From positions 1 through 10,097 of the forward strand of contig VBPQ01000057.1 in NCBI GenBank assembly GCA_005877185.1: DNA of 10,097 bases, read 5' to 3'. Positions 6,560-10,097 of this stretch are shown here, piece by piece. Each line of letters begins with the position of its first letter. The first letter of the stretch is position 1. A model generated the notes under the pieces. That model was given only the letters and a program-made list of their open reading frames with translations, had not been told where the DNA came from and made no database searches. This DNA comes from Nitrososphaerota archaeon (GTDB taxonomy: Archaea > Thermoproteota > Nitrososphaeria > Nitrososphaerales > Gagatemarchaeaceae). A program made the translations under genes and the position numbers.

Positions 6560-7828
6560 CTAGCCCGCCTTCAGCCGCCGCCTGACCTCCTCTGGGCTGA
6601 GCCGCTCCTCCTTGCGTTCATTCATGTCCCTGAGAGTGAGCTCGCCCGAAGCGAGTTCCCTCTTACCTATGATTACCGTCCACCTTGCTCCCAGTTCGCT
6701 CGCGTCCTCGAGCTGTCTTCCGAGGCTCTTTGGGTCGATTGCAGTCTCCGCCTTGACTCCCTCGCCTCTCAGCTCACTCACGAGCTTCACCGCATTCTTC
6801 CGCAGCGAAGAATCCGTGTACGCCACAAAGACGACCCCTCTAGGTTCGGCCTTCCCCGTCATCAATAGAGCGACCCTTTCGATCCCGCCGGCAGCGCCGG
6901 TCGCCGAGAGGTCTGGTCTGCCGAAGACCTTCGGGAGGAGGTCGTACCTCCCCCCGCCACAGAGGGAGCCGAGCTGAGGATTCCTTCTGTCGACGGTCTC
7001 GAAGACTAGTCCCGTGTAGTAGTCTATCCCCCTCACGACGCTCATGTTGTACTCCACGTTCCCGATGTCCCTGCTCTTCAGAGAGTCCCAGACCCGTTCA
7101 AGGCCTTCAGATGACTTCAGTTGAAGCTCGTTGACGACCTGGATCATCTTCTCGGGAGGGCCGTGCAGCCTCCCGAACTCGAGCAGCTTGCGGACCTCGT
7201 CCCTGCCTACTCCCCTCGCCTCGTACTCCTTGATCAGTTCCTCCTCCGTCTTCCTCTGAACCTTGTCGAGGGCCCTCATCAACTCGACGAGCTTCTCCTC
7301 CGAGGAGACGTGAAGCGACTTTCTGATGTACTCCTCGACCACGCTCCTCTCGCCAATTTGGATGATGAGGTTGTCAAGCTCGAGCTTACGCAGGATCTTG
7401 TCGCAGACGTCTATCACCTCCACGTCGGCTTCTGTGCTCGCGCTCCCGAAGATCTCAACATCCCACTGGTGGAACCACCTGTATCTACCGTACTGAGGCT
7501 CCTCGTATCTCCAGGCTCCTCCGTAGCATGCCAGCTTAATCGGCGGCTTCAGGTCTCTCCGCGAGGATACGTACCGAGTCAGACCCACGGTGAGGTCGAA
7601 TCGCAGCCCAACGTCGCGCGCTCGCTTGTCCTTGAAGGAGTAGATCTGCTTCGCGACCTCCTCCCCACTCTTCGCGCTGAGAGTGGAGAGATACTCAATC
7701 GGGGCGGGCTCCATCATCTTGAAGTTGAAGAGGTCCGCGACCTCGTAGAATGCCTCCCGTATCCTCTCGTACAAAAGATGCTCCTGCGGCTCGATGTCCC
7801 TGATTCCTCGCGGGAGGGAGAGGTCCAC
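6560..7828 (-). CDS. hisS: Histidyl-tRNA synthetase
   Basis: This class II aminoacyl-tRNA synthetase charges tRNA-His with histidine. The 422-residue protein begins with the family start LPRGIRDI (5-12). Motif 2 follows with LRFDLTVGLTRYV (75-87) and WRYEEPQYGRYRWFHQWDVEIFG (106-128, in parts). The two histidine-specific signatures are RGIDYYTGLVFE (266-277) and GGGRYDLL (291-298). Motif 3 is GAAGGIERVALLM (311-323). The rest, from about 330, is the anticodon-binding domain. The LRFDLT form resembles archaeal and eukaryotic enzymes more than the bacterial LRPEGT form. The GTG start at 7826-7828 comes directly after an in-frame TAG, and no earlier start is possible. The gene lies 8 bases after the end of rfcS and is probably cotranscribed with it. 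No Shine-Dalgarno site beyond a weak AGGTG overlapping the start is seen. Confidence 0.96.
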   Translation of the reverse strand: MDLSLPRGIRDIEPQEHLLYERIREAFYEVADLFNFKMMEPAPIEYLSTLSAKSGEEVAKQIYSFKDKRARDVGLRFDLTVGLTRYVSSRRDLKPPIKLACYGGAWRYEEPQYGRYRWFHQWDVEIFGSASTEADVEVIDVCDKILRKLELDNLIIQIGERSVVEEYIRKSLHVSSEEKLVELMRALDKVQRKTEEELIKEYEARGVGRDEVRKLLEFGRLHGPPEKMIQVVNELQLKSSEGLERVWDSLKSRDIGNVEYNMSVVRGIDYYTGLVFETVDRRNPQLGSLCGGGRYDLLPKVFGRPDLSATGAAGGIERVALLMTGKAEPRGVVFVAYTDSSLRKNAVKLVSELRGEGVKAETAIDPKSLGRQLEDASELGARWTVIIGKRELASGELTLRDMNERKEERLSPEEVRRRLKAG

Positions 7829-7836
7829 CTATGTGC

Positions 7837-10097
7837 TCACTCGCCCTTCCTGCCCTTCAGCGCCGAGAGCTCGGCGAGCATCGCCGTCAGCTGGAGCTCC
7901 GGCTGCGCCCCCATGACGAGCCTGTAGTCGTACTCCGCGAGTATCTTGACCGCATCCCCCATGGCGTCTCCCTTCTGGTTGGTCAACTCCTCGTTCGCGA
8001 ACTTCAGGAAATCCCTCTCCGGTATTCCGTAGACACGCGTGAGCTCGATCATCTTGAGACGAGCATTCTCAAACTCGCCGTCGAGGGCGAGCCTCATGAT
8101 TTCTCCAACCCTCCCTTTCACGGTGGTTCCGGTCACGGCCCCGACCCTCTCGAGTGTGACTTCTCCGGATGCAGAAGCTGCCTGAAGGAGATTGATGGCC
8201 TGTCGAAGGTCGCCGTTTGTCGACTCGTAGATCGCCGAGAGGACTTTCGGCTCGGAGAGCTTGACCTTCTCCTTCCTCGCAATCTCCTTGAGGTGCGTGG
8301 TAACCGAACCTTCGTCCAAGCGTTGGAACCTGAAGAGAGCGCACCTGCTTTGCAGAGGTTCGATGATACCGGACGAATAATTGCACAGCAAGATGAACCT
8401 CGTGAACTGGGCACTCTCCTCCATTATTCTGCGTAGCGCGGTTTGCGCGTCGCGCGTCATCTCGTCTGATTCGTCCAGGATTATGAGTCGGAACGGGACA
8501 CCCTCCCTCCTGTCCGAGTATCTCGCGAATGTCTTGACACGCTCTCGAACCATGTCTATCCCTCTTTCATCGCTATTGTGCAAGAGTACCGGGGTCGTCC
8601 CCCCCCAGAAAGTCTGGCTTCCAGGGACCGTCAGGTCGTAGACGAAACCGTCGCATGGTTTCAACCTGATGCCTGTAATCTCTGCCGTGTAGACACAGGA
8701 GGATGCAAGCCTCCTTAGCATGGCCAGTGAGGCTCTCTCTTGGGGCGATAGACTCGCGACGTTAAGCCTTTTCAGGAGGGTGGTCGCAAACGTCTTGGAG
8801 AGAGCTTTGCACTTCTTGGAGTAAAGATGGTGCCTCATTTCGTACCTCCAGTTGAATCCGACCCTCTTACCAAGACGTTCAAAGAACCGAGCGAAAGGCC
8901 TGGCTGGAATCAGGCCGCCCACGAAGTAGGAGTAGCTTGGCAAGTCCCAGACCAGTCTGCACTCCTTTTCGAAGATGCTGGTGTGTAGACCGGTCACGCG
9001 GCCAAGCCAAGAGGTGCCGACCAAGCACTTCTTCGACTTCGAACTGTACCGGACGAACTTCTGCCAGACTCCTGAGGCATCGCCCGTGTAGCCCTTGAGG
9101 AATTCTATTCGCGACTCAGCAGGAGCGTTAAAGACGAAGTTTGGAATTCGCTTGAACATCGCGATGTGCTTCGGGGCTGATTCTGAATAGAAGTGATTGG
9201 CAAGAAACCTCGCGAGAGGCTTTGAACAGACAGACAATTGTATGCCCGATTTCCGTCTAGACGAACCAGAAACTACTGTGTGAGTATGCGTATGCAAACC
9301 CATGGTCTCCCTGAAATACGCGGCGGCCCTTTCGACGTAATCCAACTCGTCGGGATAGTGGTAGGTTAGAACCGTAGTCCCGCCTCCGCCATTTGGAAGA
9401 GCCACGCATCCCTCGACCATGTAACTTCCGAAGACCCAGGAACTCTCCAGGTTCAGGGGAACCCTAGCCAACGCTCGACCCGTAGCCGGGTCGACAGGCA
9501 TTCCTCTCATCGTAGAAGCCCGGAATTCTGGCGCTGAGATCTCGGTCGAATTCGTCTGGATTTCAGTGTTGAATGTTATGAGCAGGTCGCCTTTTCTCAG
9601 GTCAGAGACGGCACTTTCTTCGAGTTCGCCATCGTCATTCAGAATCATTACGGAGTGGTTCAGGGTCGTACTGACCGACCCTCCCTTGAAATCGACTTCT
9701 GCCAGAAAACTTGCTTTATGACGGGAGATATTCGCGACGCTCTTGAATTCAACTTTGAGGCTCGCCCTATCAAGACTAAGCACCTCCAAGTCACTCGGGT
9801 ATGCGTACTTTGAAAGCCGGTCTTTGTAGTATCTTTCTGCTATCCATTGGAAATCTACAAGACGAATTTCTCCTCCTACTCGAACCATAACAGGAGTATC
9901 AGGTGCAACCGATGCGTTAAGCGAGAGGGTGTAGTCACTCGAAAGATCTCCCAGAATCTCCCGCGCGATGATCAGGGCCGTGGTGGTCTTGCCTGAGCCG
10001 GGCGGCCCGGCGAGGAGAAGATGCGGCAGTTCGCCTTTCTTCTCGAGAAGGGGAGCGAGCCTCTCCTTCACGTTAATCTGGTTGACAAGCTCCTCGA
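7837..10097 (-). CDS. rfcS: Replication factor C small subunit with an in-frame intein, 5' end beyond the window
   Basis: This AAA+ subunit of the clamp loader opens and loads the PCNA ring on primed DNA. The frame is open to the right edge, where EELVNQINVKERL shows that the GTG at 10069-10071 is an internal valine, so only the first few dozen residues are missing. The Walker A loop is GPPGSGKTT (10008-9982). The LNA/SDERGID region is interrupted by an intein (8575-9912). Walker B is ILDESDEM, the sensor/arginine-finger region contains LQSRC, and sensor 2 is GDLRQAIN. After splicing, about 306 residues of the clamp-loader subunit remain in this window, in line with the family size of roughly 320-330. 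The C-terminal helical oligomerisation domain is complete and the protein ends LKGRKGE. hisS follows after 8 bases. Confidence 0.96.
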   Translation of the reverse strand, partial: EELVNQINVKERLAPLLEKKGELPHLLLAGPPGSGKTTTALIIAREILGDLSSDYTLSLNASVAPDTPVMVRVGGEIRLVDFQWIAERYYKDRLSKYAYPSDLEVLSLDRASLKVEFKSVANISRHKASFLAEVDFKGGSVSTTLNHSVMILNDDGELEESAVSDLRKGDLLITFNTEIQTNSTEISAPEFRASTMRGMPVDPATGRALARVPLNLESSWVFGSYMVEGCVALPNGGGGTTVLTYHYPDELDYVERAAAYFRETMGLHTHTHTVVSGSSRRKSGIQLSVCSKPLARFLANHFYSESAPKHIAMFKRIPNFVFNAPAESRIEFLKGYTGDASGVWQKFVRYSSKSKKCLVGTSWLGRVTGLHTSIFEKECRLVWDLPSYSYFVGGLIPARPFARFFERLGKRVGFNWRYEMRHHLYSKKCKALSKTFATTLLKRLNVASLSPQERASLAMLRRLASSCVYTAEITGIRLKPCDGFVYDLTVPGSQTFWGGTTPVLLHNSDERGIDMVRERVKTFARYSDRREGVPFRLIILDESDEMTRDAQTALRRIMEESAQFTRFILLCNYSSGIIEPLQSRCALFRFQRLDEGSVTTHLKEIARKEKVKLSEPKVLSAIYESTNGDLRQAINLLQAASASGEVTLERVGAVTGTTVKGRVGEIMRLALDGEFENARLKMIELTRVYGIPERDFLKFANEELTNQKGDAMGDAVKILAEYDYRLVMGAQPELQLTAMLAELSALKGRKGE
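8575..9912 (-). mobile_element. RfcS intein with LAGLIDADG-type homing endonuclease
   Basis: A 446-residue protein-splicing element sits in the clamp-loader subunit. Removing it restores LNASDERGID. It begins with Ser1 (SVAPDTPVMV), a usual alternative to Cys1, and ends VLLHN, giving the penultimate His445 and Asn446 of block G. The next extein residue is Ser, the +1 nucleophile. Block B shows TLNH (TxxH, intein residues 83-86) and block F shows VYDLTVPGSQTFW (about 425-437). Two dodecapeptide endonuclease motifs are visible: WVFGSYMVEG (about 159-168, acidic Glu167) and FLKGYTGDASG (about 271-281, acidic Asp278). All splicing residues and both endonuclease acids appear intact, so it should splice and may still home. 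It looks richer in A+T than the flanking host gene, as expected of a transferred element. No frameshift or stop interrupts it. Confidence 0.95.

Noticed and set aside
7121..7927. Plus-strand open frame of 268 codons opposite hisS, running into the rfcS end
   Set aside because: It is antisense to the catalytic and anticodon domains of hisS, its product looks low in complexity and Leu/Asp-rich, and no promoter or ribosome site precedes it.
9262..9298. Alternating GT/AT-rich stretch coding for HTHTHT as a possible repeat element
   Set aside because: It is a short low-complexity stretch inside the intein frame, with only three His-Thr units and no copies elsewhere in the window.
10069..10071. 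GTG at 10069-10071 as the start of rfcS
   Set aside because: The frame continues upstream with EELVNQIN, the conserved N-terminal RFC segment, so the codon is an internal valine and the gene continues past the window.

Overview
This window is gene-dense archaeal chromosome of moderately high GC. The archaeal call rests on a clamp-loader small subunit (RfcS) carrying an intein, a eukaryote/archaeal-flavoured histidyl-tRNA synthetase, arginine biosynthesis on the LysW amino-group carrier protein, TATA-box promoters placed for leaderless or near-leaderless transcripts, and heavy use of GTG and TTG starts. The set would suit a TACK-type archaeon (Thaumarchaeota, Aigarchaeota or Bathyarchaeota relatives, or Crenarchaeota), but I cannot fix the lineage without a search.

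Layout, all on the minus strand except one gene. From the right edge, rfcS (5' end beyond the window, 446-residue intein) is followed 8 bases later by hisS. A 113-base gap with its own TATA box precedes an MFS transporter gene. After an 80-base convergent gap comes the only plus-strand gene, an ACT-like-domain protein of unknown function. A 59-base divergent gap then separates it from a five-gene operon running to the left edge: argG, argH, lysW, argX/lysX and argC/lysY (3' end beyond the window). These are packed with overlaps or gaps of only a few bases.

How the genes work together: LysW carries glutamate on its C-terminal Glu. ArgX/LysX makes that bond. A kinase (LysZ, expected beyond the left edge) and ArgC/LysY convert the side chain to the semialdehyde. 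LysJ and LysK, also expected outside, would give ornithine, and after carbamoylation ArgG and ArgH finish arginine. The same carrier enzymes may also make lysine. The divergent ACT-like protein is placed like a candidate amino-acid-responsive regulator, but nothing in the sequence proves this.

Most notable observations: a full-length intein with apparently intact splicing and homing-endonuclease motifs at the LNA/SDERGID site of RfcS; no ATG start at any of the eight genes whose start lies in the window; a single TATA element that appears to serve both divergent promoters; and the 57-codon lysW gene, ended by a stop codon in the same frame as argX.
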